Shown: positions 41,594-50,655, counted from the first letter of the stretch. The stretch: DNA of 64,000 nucleotides from Natranaeroarchaeum sp042663585 (GCF_042663585.1 NZ_JBHTAN010000006.1:2356001-2420000); one strand, 5' to 3'. Numbers and translations: made by a program. The notes: generated by a model not told the origin, from the letters alone.

Positions 41594-42505
41594 TCACGGC
41601 CACCAGCGAGCGAGCAGGTTGCCGAGTCGCGAGCGGTCAGGACGACGTTTCGTCATCACGAACGGGCGATCGGTCTCGGCACCGACCGTCTGGGGGATGC
41701 TCCCGGCGATCCGCCGGGTCAGTGCGCCCTGTCGGGTCGCGCCGAGGACGATCACGTCGTGATCGCTGCCGACCTCCAGAATCGTCTCGGCGATAGCATC
41801 GGACTCGATCAGTAGTCGTTCGGTCTCGACGGAGTCGGGTAGCAGTTCGAGACTTCGATCGAGATGGCCGGTTGCGGCGTCGCGGGACCGGTCGTCGGCG
41901 TCCGGATCGATCACCGAGAGGACCTCAACCAGGGCGTCGTTCCGGGCCGCAATCGCACCCGTCACCTCGGTCGCCAGTTCGGCGTGCGGGCCGCCGACGG
42001 TCGGCAGAAGGATCGAATCGACCGTGCTCGCGGTGAGGCCGACCCGCTCGACCAGCACGTCACAGCGCGCGCGGCGGACGATGGGATCGATCGTCGTCCC
42101 GAGAACGATATCCGAGGGCTTGGACTCGCCACGCCAGCCGAGCAGGGCGGCGTCGGCGTCGACCTCGTCGATCGCATCGAGGATCGACCGCGAGACGCTA
42201 CTGCCGACGAGCAGGCTGTCGGCGACCGGTACGCCGGCCTCCTCGGCGACGGATTTCGCGCGGTCGACGAGCCGTTCCCGGTCGCCCGAGAACTCCTCTT
42301 TGATGTAGTCGTCGTCGAATAGCAAAAACGGAGAGGTGTGATGCTTGTGGATCACGCTGACGACGTGGACCCGGCCATCGTTGGCGACCGCGAGGTCGAC
42401 GGCCGTGCGCATCAACTGCTCGGCGTTGTCCGGTTTGTTGATAGCGACGAGGACGGTGTACTCGTCGGTCGGCGTGAGTTGTTCGCCCGCGATCGTCGAT
42501 GACAT
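41594..42505 (-). CDS. Tandem universal stress protein (UspA family)
   Basis: 303 residues with two Usp-like domains. Domain 1 (about 15-150) starts YTVLVAINKPDNAEQLMRTAVDLAVANDGRVHVVSVIH. Domain 2 (about 160-300) contains VIVLGATRQGALTRRIAGSIPQTVGAETDRPFVMTKRR, resembling the ATP-binding G-x2-G-x9-G-S loop. Domain 1 has LGWRGESKPSDIVLGTTIDPIVRRARCDVLVER at the matching place. In haloarchaea such proteins often regulate transporters or stress responses; the partner is not evident here. Confidence 0.88.
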   Translation of the reverse strand: MSSTIAGEQLTPTDEYTVLVAINKPDNAEQLMRTAVDLAVANDGRVHVVSVIHKHHTSPFLLFDDDYIKEEFSGDRERLVDRAKSVAEEAGVPVADSLLVGSSVSRSILDAIDEVDADAALLGWRGESKPSDIVLGTTIDPIVRRARCDVLVERVGLTASTVDSILLPTVGGPHAELATEVTGAIAARNDALVEVLSVIDPDADDRSRDAATGHLDRSLELLPDSVETERLLIESDAIAETILEVGSDHDVIVLGATRQGALTRRIAGSIPQTVGAETDRPFVMTKRRPDRSRLGNLLARWWP

Positions 42506-42557
42506 CTATGTTTATATAGGGGCGGCAAACTGAAAAGGATTCGCGTGCGGCCGGGGG

Positions 42558-43802
42558 TTACTGTTCCTGAGCGGGCGCGTCGAGCATCTCGATGTCGACT
42601 TCCTCTTCGAGGAGTCGTTCCTTCTGCCCGGAGACGTCGCGTTCTTCTCGCATTAGCTGTTTGAACGTGGTCTGGGGAGCGAGGTCGCCGATCAGCACGC
42701 CGCCGACTACCTTGCCGTCTTTGAACGTGATCCGTCGCCACTCGTGGTCGTTGTACTTCTTCTCGACGTAATCGTCGCCGAGCGTCGGGTGACCGAACGA
42801 GAGGAACGGGAACTCGAAGTGGGTGATCGAGTACGAGGAGACCCAGCGGAACGCCTCGGCCGCGTCGTCGGCGGCCATGTTCTTCGCGGCGACCTGGCCC
42901 TGTTCTTTGGCCGACCCCCACGAACCGTTCTGGGCGTGTTCGCCGAGGATGGTGTCGTAAAAGCGGGTGAGGTCGCCCGCGGCGTAGACGTCGTCGAGGT
43001 TGGTCTGCATATACTCGTCGACCAGGATGCCGTCGTCGGTTTCGAGATCGGTGTCCTGCAGATACTCGATGTTGAAATCCAGGCCGATCGCGATGCCGAC
43101 GAAGTCGCTCTCGTAGCGCTCGCCGTTGCTGTCTATCGTCGCCTCGACGTGGCCGTCGTCGTCGGTGACGAACTCGTCGACGCCGCTACCGAAGACGGGC
43201 GTGACGCCGACACCGCGCATCCCCTCGTGCATGATCTCTGCTCCCTCCGGACTGAGTGCATACCGCCACCAGCACTCGCCGCGCATCAGGTAGTGGGCGT
43301 CGACGTTCTGGGCCCCGCAGATCGCTGCGAGGTCGATCCCCAGCAGTCCTGCACCGACGACGACGCCGGTGTCGGCCTCGCTGGCGTCTTCGTTGATCGC
43401 GCGAGCGTCCTGGAACGTCCAGAAATGGTGGATGCCGTCAGCGTCTGCGTTGTCGACCGGGAGTTTGGAGGGCGTCCCACCGGACGCGACGAGCAGTTTG
43501 TCGTACTCGATCGTCTCGCCGCTGTGGGTATGAATCTCGTGGGCGTCGGGGTCGACGTCCGTGACGTGTGTGTTCAGGGACAGGCCGATGTCGCGCTCGG
43601 CGTACCAGTTTTCCTCGTGGATCGAAACCGGCGCTTCGGGGAGTTTGCCCTTGGCGAACTCCTTGATGAGGATCCGATTGTACAACGCCTCACCTTCATC
43701 GGTGACGACGGTGATATCGGACTCCGGGGCTTCCTCGCGGAGGGTCTCGGCCGCGGAACTCCCAGCAATCCCGTCACCGATGATGACGTACGACTCGGTC
43801 AT
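42558..43802 (-). CDS. NAD(P)/FAD-dependent oxidoreductase (NirB/ferredoxin-reductase type)
   Basis: 414 residues. The FAD-binding GxGxxG-type loop is at the start (IIGDGIAGSSAAETLREEAPESDITVVTDE), the NAD(P)-binding loop in the middle (VVVGAGLLGIDLAAICGAQNVDAHYL) and the FAD-contacting DDVYAAGDLTRFYD motif near residue 270. The C-terminal domain (SITHFEFPFLSFGHPTLGDDYVEKKYNDHEWRRITF) is that of reductases related to assimilatory nitrite reductase and rubredoxin/ferredoxin reductases. The electron acceptor is not clear from context. Confidence 0.9.
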   Translation of the reverse strand: MTESYVIIGDGIAGSSAAETLREEAPESDITVVTDEGEALYNRILIKEFAKGKLPEAPVSIHEENWYAERDIGLSLNTHVTDVDPDAHEIHTHSGETIEYDKLLVASGGTPSKLPVDNADADGIHHFWTFQDARAINEDASEADTGVVVGAGLLGIDLAAICGAQNVDAHYLMRGECWWRYALSPEGAEIMHEGMRGVGVTPVFGSGVDEFVTDDDGHVEATIDSNGERYESDFVGIAIGLDFNIEYLQDTDLETDDGILVDEYMQTNLDDVYAAGDLTRFYDTILGEHAQNGSWGSAKEQGQVAAKNMAADDAAEAFRWVSSYSITHFEFPFLSFGHPTLGDDYVEKKYNDHEWRRITFKDGKVVGGVLIGDLAPQTTFKQLMREERDVSGQKERLLEEEVDIEMLDAPAQEQ

Positions 43803-43941
43803 ATTGTATTGATTGTATCGCCCGGGTTAAAGTGGATTGCTATCTCGGCCATGTTCACACTCGCACGGGTAACGAGGCCGTCTTCGGGGGGCACTGGCCG
43901 CTTCGGGAAGGTTCAAGGAGTTCACGACCATACTGAGGGTC

Positions 43942-44562
43942 ATGAAACTTCGGCAGAACATTCGGCACTTCGCGGCCAAGCAGGCGCTGACCGCGCCGAT
44001 CATCGGCGACCTCGCAAACGACAAACTCGTCGATCTTCATACCGGCATCTTCGCCGACAAGGCCGACGAACAGCACCGAGACGAGCGCCGTGACCATCTC
44101 GATGGCTTCTTCGACTGCACGATGGACACCTACGTCGCGGCGCTCGAGGCCGGGTTCACCGAGGCGAAAGCGCGCGAGATCACCCACATCCAGGCGAACT
44201 TCGACTTCTACAACCACGGCTGGACCGAGATGATGGAGTTCCCCGCCGACGAACTCGAAGCGCACTACGAGCGCTACGGGAAGTTCTTCGAGGCCCACGG
44301 GATCAGCATCGACGACCCCCTCGGCGAGTTCCGAACGCTGGAGGTCCCCGAAGCCCCTTCGACGCCGGAAAAGCTCGACGACCCCGAGCATCCCCACGCC
44401 GCGGCCGGGTTCGCGGACGACGTCTACGTCGAGGGGCCGGACGGCGAACTACGGGTCGGCGGCCAGGAGGAACCGGACGATGTCGATCCCGCGGAAGCGC
44501 CGGGACTGACCGAAGACGAGATCGAGGCGGCCGACAGCGATCACGCCGAGTCCGACGACTGA
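43942..44562 (+). CDS. Haloarchaeal protein of unknown function (DUF6149-like)
   Basis: 206 residues: MKLRQNIRHFAAKQALTAPIIGDLANDKLVDLHTGIFADKADEQHRDERRDHLDGFFDCTMDTYVAALEAGFTEAKAREITHIQANFDFYNHGWTEMMEF. It is mostly helical and ends in an acidic tail. I recall it as a conserved haloarchaeal family (DUF6149). No motif or membrane segment is visible. It converges on the next gene with a 22-base overlap. Confidence 0.8.
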   Translation: MKLRQNIRHFAAKQALTAPIIGDLANDKLVDLHTGIFADKADEQHRDERRDHLDGFFDCTMDTYVAALEAGFTEAKAREITHIQANFDFYNHGWTEMMEFPADELEAHYERYGKFFEAHGISIDDPLGEFRTLEVPEAPSTPEKLDDPEHPHAAAGFADDVYVEGPDGELRVGGQEEPDDVDPAEAPGLTEDEIEAADSDHAESDD

Positions 44563-45824
44563 ACGGCGCTTTCGAGTCGCTCGCTCGCGGCGCGTGCCGC
44601 CTTTCTCCCAGCGCGAACCACCCCGTCGAGCGACTGGTGCGGATACCGCTCCGGACTCGCGCTCCCCGCGTAGAAACAGCCCTCGGCGACAACTGACGGA
44701 CGTTCGTACGAAACGACGTGATCGGCGTAGCCGACGGTCGGCAGTGGCTCCACACGGTTGTCGACGGCCGACCACCGCACGGATTCCGGATCGAAGTCGG
44801 GGAACAGCGACTCGATCCCACGCCGGAACGCCGCCACGGTGTCCTCGCGCACTGGACGTTCGGACGGTGCGATGGCGTACAGGAACTGCTCGATTTCGGC
44901 CGCCCCTCCGGAAGCCGGCACCGCGGCAAGCCGGCCGAACGGCGCGTCGTCGACGACAGTGAGTCGATCGATCGCTAGCAGGGACTCGTCGAGCGCGAAA
45001 CAGACCGTCGTCTGCGGGACTCGCTCGCCCGGCCAGTCGAAGCGGGTGAGTCGGTCCAGCGCCCACGGCGACGTCGCGAGCACGACGGCGTCGACCTCCT
45101 GCTCGGTTCGGGTGCCATCCTCGACTGCGGCGATGTGATCGACCGCGCCCGCACGGGTGCCGAGCGGGAGGACCCGAGTGTCGGTCCATAGATTCTCTTG
45201 GCCGATGGACTCGACGAGCGCGTCGACGAGCGGAACGGCGGAGAGGGCAGTGCCGTCGCCCAGCGACCGGCGTCGGGAGAGTTCGGCGAGTAGCCACGCC
45301 GCGCTGATCCGGTCGGCCGCGTCGCCGAAGCGTGCCCGGAGCAGTGGTTCGATTGCGTGGTCGTACAGCGAGTCGGTGGCGTGGTCGGTGACGAACGAGC
45401 GCGCGGTGACGTCCGTCAGCGTCGTCGGATCGGCGACGGCGTCCCTCGGTACCGTGAACGGTCCCCGACCGCCACCGGAGAGCGACCGGAGATGCGATCT
45501 ATCGCGCAGACTCAGCGACGGGAAGGCGAGCAGTTCCCGAAGCCGGTCGGTCGGGTGGGCGATACCGTCGACGTAGTAGCCGGTGCGAACGCGTCCGTGC
45601 GGGAGGGCGGCTTCGACTCCGAGCGAGCGCGCCAGCGAGCGGGCGGCGTCGTCGTCCGGCGCAATCGTGTGGGGACGACAGGGGGCGGTAGCGCGAGGGT
45701 CGATTCGCGAGAGCGCGCCGCCGACGCGGGGGCTGGACTCGAAGACGCGCACCGAGTGACCGCTGGACTGGAGTTCGTATGCTGCCGTGAGTCCCGCCAA
45801 TCCGCCGCCGACGACCCCGATCAT
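44541..45824 (-). CDS. FAD-dependent amine oxidase / protoporphyrinogen-oxidase-like protein
   Basis: 427 residues beginning with the dinucleotide-binding motif MIGVVGGGLAGLTAAYELQSSGHSVRVFESSPRVGGAL. The C-terminal FAD motif is CFYAGSASPERYPHQSLDGVVRAGRKAA. Middle segments (TDRLRELLAFPSLSLRDRSHL, LYDHAIEPLLRARFGDAADRISAAWLLAEL) fit the protoporphyrinogen oxidase / flavin amine oxidase family. The substrate may be a carotenoid or porphyrin, but this is unproven. The start at 45824 (or 45845, seven codons longer) is chosen because the FAD motif begins there. The gene is divergent from thrB. Confidence 0.85.
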   Translation of the reverse strand: MIGVVGGGLAGLTAAYELQSSGHSVRVFESSPRVGGALSRIDPRATAPCRPHTIAPDDDAARSLARSLGVEAALPHGRVRTGYYVDGIAHPTDRLRELLAFPSLSLRDRSHLRSLSGGGRGPFTVPRDAVADPTTLTDVTARSFVTDHATDSLYDHAIEPLLRARFGDAADRISAAWLLAELSRRRSLGDGTALSAVPLVDALVESIGQENLWTDTRVLPLGTRAGAVDHIAAVEDGTRTEQEVDAVVLATSPWALDRLTRFDWPGERVPQTTVCFALDESLLAIDRLTVVDDAPFGRLAAVPASGGAAEIEQFLYAIAPSERPVREDTVAAFRRGIESLFPDFDPESVRWSAVDNRVEPLPTVGYADHVVSYERPSVVAEGCFYAGSASPERYPHQSLDGVVRAGRKAARAASERLESAVQSSDSA

Positions 45825-45950
45825 AGCATCGCGTACGGAGGGCATCGGGTTGTGTTTTGTGATCAAACCCATCTCGACACGCCCGCCGCCATCCATCGAG
45901 GGGCCCGCTTTCCGCTGGCTTTTTAGCCGCGGTCCGGTTACCCCTCGGAT

Positions 45951-46829
45951 ATGCTTACAGTGCGGGCTCCCGCGACGAGCGCGAACCTCGGGAGCGGCTT
46001 CGACGTCTTCGGGGCCGCACTCGAACGGCCCGCCGACATCGTCCGCGTCGAGCGCGCCGAGGAGACGACAATCGAGATGACCGGCGCGGGAAGCGAGTTC
46101 ATTCCCGAAGATCCGGAGAAAAACACCGCCGGAGCCGTCGCCAAGGCGCTCGACGCGCCGGCACGGATCAAGATCGACAAGGGCGTCCGCCCGGCCTCGG
46201 GACTCGGCTCTTCGGCCGCGAGTGCTGCTGGCGCGGCGCTCGCACTCAACGAACTGTACGACCGGGGACTCTCCCGGTCGGAACTCGTCCCCATCGCCGC
46301 GGAGGGCGAGGCGCTCGTCTCCGGCGAAGCCCATCAGGACAACGTCGCACCGGCACTGCTGGGCGGCTTTACCATCGTCGCCGAGGACGGCGTCACGCAG
46401 GTCGATAGCTCGATCCCGCTGGTCGTCTGCCTGCCCGACATCGTCGTCTCGACGCGGGACGCCCGCCGGGTGGTCCCGGAATCGACCTCCGTCGAGAACA
46501 TGGTCGACACCGTCGGCCGCGCGGCGACGCTCACGGTCGGGATGCACCGCGAGAACCCAACGATGGTCGGCCGGGGGATGGAAGATAACGTGGTAACCCC
46601 CGCTCGCGCGAAACTGATCGACGGCTACGACGACGTCCGGGAGGCCGCACTCGACGCCGGCGCGACTGGCGTGACCGTCAGCGGTGCCGGTCCGGGCGTT
46701 ATCGCCGCCTGTCACGAGGCCGACCGGCGCGCCATCGCCGCGTCGATGCTCGACGCGTTCGACGACGTCGGCGTCGATAGCCGCGCCTACCAGACTCGAA
46801 TCGGCGACGGCGCGACCGTCTACTGGTGA
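45951..46829 (+). CDS. thrB: Homoserine kinase
   Basis: ThrB phosphorylates homoserine for threonine synthesis. The 292-residue GHMP kinase has the N-terminal VRAPATSANLGSGFDVFGAALERP, the ATP-binding GHMP motif RPASGLGSSAASAAGAALALNEL near residue 80, and the C-terminal TGVTVSGAGPGVIAACH motif. Length and layout match the family. It overlaps the next membrane-protein gene by four bases (GTGA). Confidence 0.95.
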   Translation: MLTVRAPATSANLGSGFDVFGAALERPADIVRVERAEETTIEMTGAGSEFIPEDPEKNTAGAVAKALDAPARIKIDKGVRPASGLGSSAASAAGAALALNELYDRGLSRSELVPIAAEGEALVSGEAHQDNVAPALLGGFTIVAEDGVTQVDSSIPLVVCLPDIVVSTRDARRVVPESTSVENMVDTVGRAATLTVGMHRENPTMVGRGMEDNVVTPARAKLIDGYDDVREAALDAGATGVTVSGAGPGVIAACHEADRRAIAASMLDAFDDVGVDSRAYQTRIGDGATVYW

Positions 46830-47182
46830 CGACGGCCCGCCGGGACGGCGCGCTTGCACTGCTGTCCCTGCTCGGCTACTGTGGCGTGCTCGTCGCCACC
46901 GAGGCGTCGCTCGCGCCAGCCTGGTTTCTCCTCGGCGCGCTCGGCGCAGTCGTGCTCGAAGCGCTGACACTCCGCTACCGTCAGCCGGTACGCTCGCTCT
47001 GGGAGCGGCAGGTGGTGCAACTGGCCGCCATCATCGGTGTGCTCGGTGTTGCGCTCCTCGCGGCCCTCGCCGCGGCGACGGCTCTACCGAACCTCGTCGC
47101 CGGCGGCCTCGTCGCCTACCTGCTCATGCTCGGACTCGTCAGTGTGGGCGTTGTCTCGCCGGGGAGAGTGGACAGGAAGTAG
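46826..47182 (+). CDS. Small membrane protein, unknown function
   Basis: 118 residues, about four hydrophobic helices (LALLSLLGYCGVLVATEASLAPAWFLLGALGAVVLEAL; LAAIIGVLGVALLAALAAATAL; LVAGGLVAYLLMLGLVSVGVV). The GTG start overlaps the thrB stop. The next gene is a lycopene-cyclase-like domain protein, which leaves a membrane or lipid role possible. Confidence 0.7.
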   Translation: MTTARRDGALALLSLLGYCGVLVATEASLAPAWFLLGALGAVVLEALTLRYRQPVRSLWERQVVQLAAIIGVLGVALLAALAAATALPNLVAGGLVAYLLMLGLVSVGVVSPGRVDRK

Positions 47183-47212
47183 TTTGATGAGCAGGGGGTG
47201 CCAAAAACGCCT

Positions 47213-47521
47213 GTGCGACCCGACATTAGCGTCTTTGGCCGGTACACGTATCTCGCGACCGAGATCTTCTGGGGCGCGATCGCGTTCCTGTTGCTCAGGC
47301 GGGCGGGCGCGCTCCGTCGCGCCGCCAGAACCGTCGTTGCTCTGTATCCGATCGCCTACGTCTGGGACTGGTACACCCTCGAAATCGGCATCTTCGACAT
47401 CGAGCTACGGACCGGGAGGGATCTCCTCGGCGTCCCCGTCGAGGAGCACATCTTCATGGTGGTCGTGCCGTCGCTCGTCGTTGCGTTCCACGAAACCCTC
47501 CACGATGTCGTTTCCGACTAA
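47213..47521 (+). CDS. Single lycopene-cyclase-like domain protein
   Basis: 102 residues, three membrane helices. The pattern FGRYTYLATEIFWGAIAFLLL, YVWDWYTLEIGIFDIELRTGRDLLGVPVEEHIFMVVVPSLVVAFHETL is that of the lycopene beta-cyclase (CrtYcd) domain, including the PVEE motif needed for cyclisation in that family. Haloarchaeal CrtY usually joins two such domains in about 230-250 residues; here only one is present. It may be a half-enzyme, work as a dimer, or act in another isoprenoid step. Start at the GTG beginning VRPDIS; a GTG at 47198 is an alternative. Confidence 0.8.
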   Translation: MRPDISVFGRYTYLATEIFWGAIAFLLLRRAGALRRAARTVVALYPIAYVWDWYTLEIGIFDIELRTGRDLLGVPVEEHIFMVVVPSLVVAFHETLHDVVSD

Positions 47522-47794
47522 TTATTGTCGCTCGACGAGGACAGTGTCGTCCGCACGGACTTCGACGGCGTAGTCGTCGACAGTAAAGCTAACCTCGACC
47601 CCTTCAGTTGGAGCCGTGTAGAGCGAATCGAGGGCATCGAGATCGATGGCGTCGTACAGCGTCACGTCGAGGGCCATCGGTCGAGTGCTCTCTAGTTCCG
47701 CGATTGCCTCGATGACGGTCGTGCTCATCGGGACGTCTTCCGCGGTGGTTACGACAACTCGAGTCTGTGCAGAATCCGCTACTTTCGCTTCCAT
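47522..47794 (-). CDS. Stand-alone HalOD1 output-domain protein
   Basis: 90 residues: VVVTTAEDVPMSTTVIEAIAELESTRPMALDVTLYDAIDLDALDSLYTAPTEGVEVSFTVDDYAVEVRADDTVLVE. The P-L-Y-D-x-I-D-x-D-A-L-D-x-L pattern and the paired strands are those of HalOD1, a haloarchaeal output module usually found with signal-transduction proteins. Here it stands alone. Confidence 0.8.
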   Translation of the reverse strand: MEAKVADSAQTRVVVTTAEDVPMSTTVIEAIAELESTRPMALDVTLYDAIDLDALDSLYTAPTEGVEVSFTVDDYAVEVRADDTVLVERQ

Positions 47795-47943
47795 ACTGAG
47801 GATCTCAGGATTGGCACATAAAAGTATTTGTCAGACAATCGTATGACGGACCCCCAATCGAGGCCTGGCAGGCCCGAACAGAACAACAGCCAGTGGATGG
47901 AGCCAACTCGGGCCGAGAGAGCAGTCACGACCACCCGCCGAAG

Positions 47944-48099
47944 TCACTCGATCGGTATCACAGTTCCCTCGTCGTCGACCAGTGCAGGCTCGGATCGACG
48001 CTGTGCACGTTTGTGAAGCAGATATACACCGGCCGAGCAGGCGGCGACGCCCGAAGCGAACCCGGAGATCCATGCTGTTGTTTCGTCGTCGAGACTCAT
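47944..48099 (-). CDS. 51-residue single-pass membrane protein
   Basis: An unusually short ORF: MSLDDETTAWISGFASGVAACSAGVYLLHKRAQRRSEPALVDDEGTVIPIE. Residues 9-29 form one transmembrane helix with positive residues on its C-terminal side. A clear TATA element (minus strand AATATAGTAT at 48121-48130) lies 22-31 bases upstream, which is the main support for it being real. No family is recognised. Only this gene occupies the gap between HalOD1 and the acylase gene; the other parts (47795-47943 and 48100-48264) hold promoters and nothing else visible. Confidence 0.6.
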   Translation of the reverse strand: MSLDDETTAWISGFASGVAACSAGVYLLHKRAQRRSEPALVDDEGTVIPIE

Positions 48100-48120
48100 C
48101 GTACCCAGTGGTGGATACGC

Positions 48121-48130
48121 ATACTATATT
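48121..48130 (-). promoter_or_regulatory. TATA box for the 51-residue membrane protein
   Basis: Minus strand AATATAGTAT, 22-31 bases before the ATG at 48099. Confidence 0.5.
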
Positions 48131-48223
48131 AATGTATTCGCCACTTGTACGACACGCTGACCAGTTTGTTGCGTAACAGTATGGCCCACTCACGCCGAGG
48201 CCAACGCCAGCGTGGGTGTCAAT

Positions 48224-48250
48224 CACCGAAATTATCATTATAGATCGGTG
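48224..48250. promoter_or_regulatory. Inverted repeat flanking the TATA box of the acylase gene
   Basis: CACCGA (48224-48229) and TCGGTG (48245-48250) form an inverted repeat with 15 bases between them that contain the TATA element (TTATCATTATA). A repressor bound here would block TFB/TBP access. The acylase GTG is at 48265. Confidence 0.4.
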
Positions 48251-48264
48251 TCTGGACTGGTACA

Positions 48265-50655
48265 GTGACAGACAACACGACACGCCGTCGCGTCCTCGCC
48301 GGAATCGTCGCCGCGGGGACCGGCGGGCTTGCCCTCTCATCGGCCCGCGAGTTGCTCGATTCGTTCGCACCGCTGTCGGGCGACACGTGGGACGCGGCCG
48401 GCCGGTCCCTCACGGAGACGGTCGAAAGCCCGTACGGTGACGGGAGCCTGCACGTCGACGAGTTCGGCGTCCCGCACGTCGACGCCGACGACGAGCAGGC
48501 AGCCTACTTCGCCGTAGGCTACGTCCAGGCGTTCGATCGGCTGTTCCAGATGGACCTCCAGCGGCGGGTGATGCGGGGCCAGCTATCGGAGGTGATCGGC
48601 GAGGCGACGCTCGAAGACGACGAGTTCCACGTCGCGATGGACTTCGCCGGCGCGGCGGAAGCGACCTGGGACCTCGTTCGCGATACCCGCGCCGGCCCGC
48701 TCGTCGAGGCGTACGCCGACGGGGTGAACGCCGCGATGGACGGCGAGGCGCTCCCACTGGAGTTCGAGTTGCTGGGCTACGAGCCACGGCCGTGGACGCC
48801 AGTCGACTCCATGCTGATGGAAAAACAGATCTCGTGGGATCTCACGGGACAGTTCGGCGAACTGCGGCGGGCGCTCCTGATCGACCGCCTCGGCGAAGAC
48901 CGGGTCGCAGAACTGTTTCCCCGACAGTACGATCACGACTACCCGATTCTCGACAGCGACGCCACTGCGAGCAGTCACGAGTGGAACGGCGACGCCGCCC
49001 GGACGGACAACCGGACACCGATCGATTCCGAACTGACCCGGTACCTCTCGGCGTTCGAGTCGCCGACCGGCGTCGGTTCGAACAGTTGGGTCGTCTCCGG
49101 CGAGCACACCGCGAACGGCGATCCGATCGTTGCCTACGATCCACATCTCTCGCTGATGACGCCGGCGCTGTGGTACGAACAGCACGTCGAGACGCCGGAG
49201 CGCTCCGTTCGCGGGGCGACCTTCCCCGGCGTCCCGTTCGTCATCGCCGGGGCGAACGACCGGGGCGTCTGGTCGTTCACCAACGTCGGTGCGGACGTGC
49301 TCGACAGCTACCGCTACGAGACCGACGAGGACGGCGAGCGCTACCGCTATCGCGGCGAGTGGCGCGAGTTCGCAACCGAGGAACACGAGATCCAGGTCAG
49401 CGGCGGCGAGAACCGGAGCCTGACCGTCGAGAAGACGGTACACGGCCCGATGATCGAGCGGGAGGGCCAACGGGTCGGCATCGCGTGGACGGGCCACAGC
49501 GCGACGCGGACGACGGTCGCTATCGAGGAGTTCGGCCGGAGCGAGGGGCTCGACGACCTCCGCGAGTCGACCCGGAAGTTCGACCTGCCGACGCAGAACC
49601 TCGTCTACGCCGACGCCGACGGCCGGACGATGTACTACGCGACCGGGAAACTCCCGATCCGCGAGATAGACGGCGAGGCTGTGCCCGGCGATCAGATCTT
49701 CGATGGCTCCGCCGGCGAGGGTGAGTGGCAGGGCTTCGAGCCGTTCGGTCGCTCCTCGTGGGACGGGTTCGTTCCGTTCGAGGAGAAACCACACGCCATC
49801 GATCCGGACGTCCTCTCGACGGCCAACCAGCGTGTCGTCGACGACCCGGAACACTACGTCGGCGTGAGCTACGCGACGCCGTATCGGGGGATGCGGATCG
49901 CGGACCGGCTTGACGAGGCAATCGCTGGCGGCACCACGGATCCCGACTTCCATCGGGCGTTACAGAACGACGTCCGGGACGGCCGGGCCGAGGATCTGGT
50001 CCCGGAACTTGTAGCGGCAGTCGAGGGAAGCGACGACACTACGGACCGACTCGCGACGGCGGCCAGCACCCTCGACGAGTGGGAGTACCGGATGGAGCCC
50101 GATTCCCGGGCGGCGCTCGTCTTTGCGCGCTGGATCGCGGCGTTCCGTCGCCGGGTCGTCGAGCCCACGTTTGGCGACGCGGAGTTAGACGAGTCGTACT
50201 ACCCGAACGACTGGGTGCTCGCGGGGCTTCCCGCCGAGAGCACGCTGTTCGACGAGCGCTCGCGCGAGGAGACGATGGTCGCCGCGCTCGCCGACGCCCT
50301 CGACGAGATGGCGGCTGAGGGCTGGGAGCGCTACGGCGACTGGAACTCCACGCGTTCGATCACCCATCCGCTCGGCGTCGAAGCAGGCTTTCTCAACTAC
50401 GGAGCGCGACCGGCCGACGGCTCCCGGGTGACAGTGAAGAACTTCCGCGTCGACTCCGCGGTCGGGTCCAGTTGGCGGATGGTGGTCCAGCCTGGCGGCG
50501 ACGCGACAGCGATCCTCCCGGGCGGGAACTCGGGCGACTACTTCTCGGACCACTACGACGACCAGTTCGACCGCTGGCTCGACAATGACCAGAAGCCGAT
50601 GGACCTGACGGTCGATGGCGACCAGCGGGTTACCTTCCGGGGTGAGTCCTCGTGA
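48265..50655 (+). CDS. Penicillin acylase family (Ntn-hydrolase) protein, Tat-type N-terminus
   Basis: 796 residues. TRRRVLAGIVAAGTGGLAL at the N-terminus is a Tat signal. The family proenzyme is cleaved before a Ser that becomes the N-terminal nucleophile of the beta chain. Here SNSWVVSGEHTANGDPIVAYDPHL gives Ser272 as that residue, after an alpha chain of about 270 residues (DEFGVPHVDADDEQAAYFAVGYVQAFDRLFQMDLQRR). Downstream are RGATFPGVPFVIAGANDRGVWSFTNVGAD and a C-terminal NSGDYFSDHYDDQFDRWLDND end. Members hydrolyse amides such as penicillins or acyl-homoserine lactones; the natural substrate here is unknown. Confidence 0.9.
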   Translation: MTDNTTRRRVLAGIVAAGTGGLALSSARELLDSFAPLSGDTWDAAGRSLTETVESPYGDGSLHVDEFGVPHVDADDEQAAYFAVGYVQAFDRLFQMDLQRRVMRGQLSEVIGEATLEDDEFHVAMDFAGAAEATWDLVRDTRAGPLVEAYADGVNAAMDGEALPLEFELLGYEPRPWTPVDSMLMEKQISWDLTGQFGELRRALLIDRLGEDRVAELFPRQYDHDYPILDSDATASSHEWNGDAARTDNRTPIDSELTRYLSAFESPTGVGSNSWVVSGEHTANGDPIVAYDPHLSLMTPALWYEQHVETPERSVRGATFPGVPFVIAGANDRGVWSFTNVGADVLDSYRYETDEDGERYRYRGEWREFATEEHEIQVSGGENRSLTVEKTVHGPMIEREGQRVGIAWTGHSATRTTVAIEEFGRSEGLDDLRESTRKFDLPTQNLVYADADGRTMYYATGKLPIREIDGEAVPGDQIFDGSAGEGEWQGFEPFGRSSWDGFVPFEEKPHAIDPDVLSTANQRVVDDPEHYVGVSYATPYRGMRIADRLDEAIAGGTTDPDFHRALQNDVRDGRAEDLVPELVAAVEGSDDTTDRLATAASTLDEWEYRMEPDSRAALVFARWIAAFRRRVVEPTFGDAELDESYYPNDWVLAGLPAESTLFDERSREETMVAALADALDEMAAEGWERYGDWNSTRSITHPLGVEAGFLNYGARPADGSRVTVKNFRVDSAVGSSWRMVVQPGGDATAILPGGNSGDYFSDHYDDQFDRWLDNDQKPMDLTVDGDQRVTFRGESS

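Noticed and set aside
45825..46970. Upstream extension of the protoporphyrinogen-oxidase-like frame to 809 codons
   Set aside because: The extra residues are antisense to thrB and do not match any family; the FAD motif begins at 45824.
48583..49953. Open frame of 456 codons opposite the acylase gene
   Set aside because: Antisense shadow; no start signal or domain.
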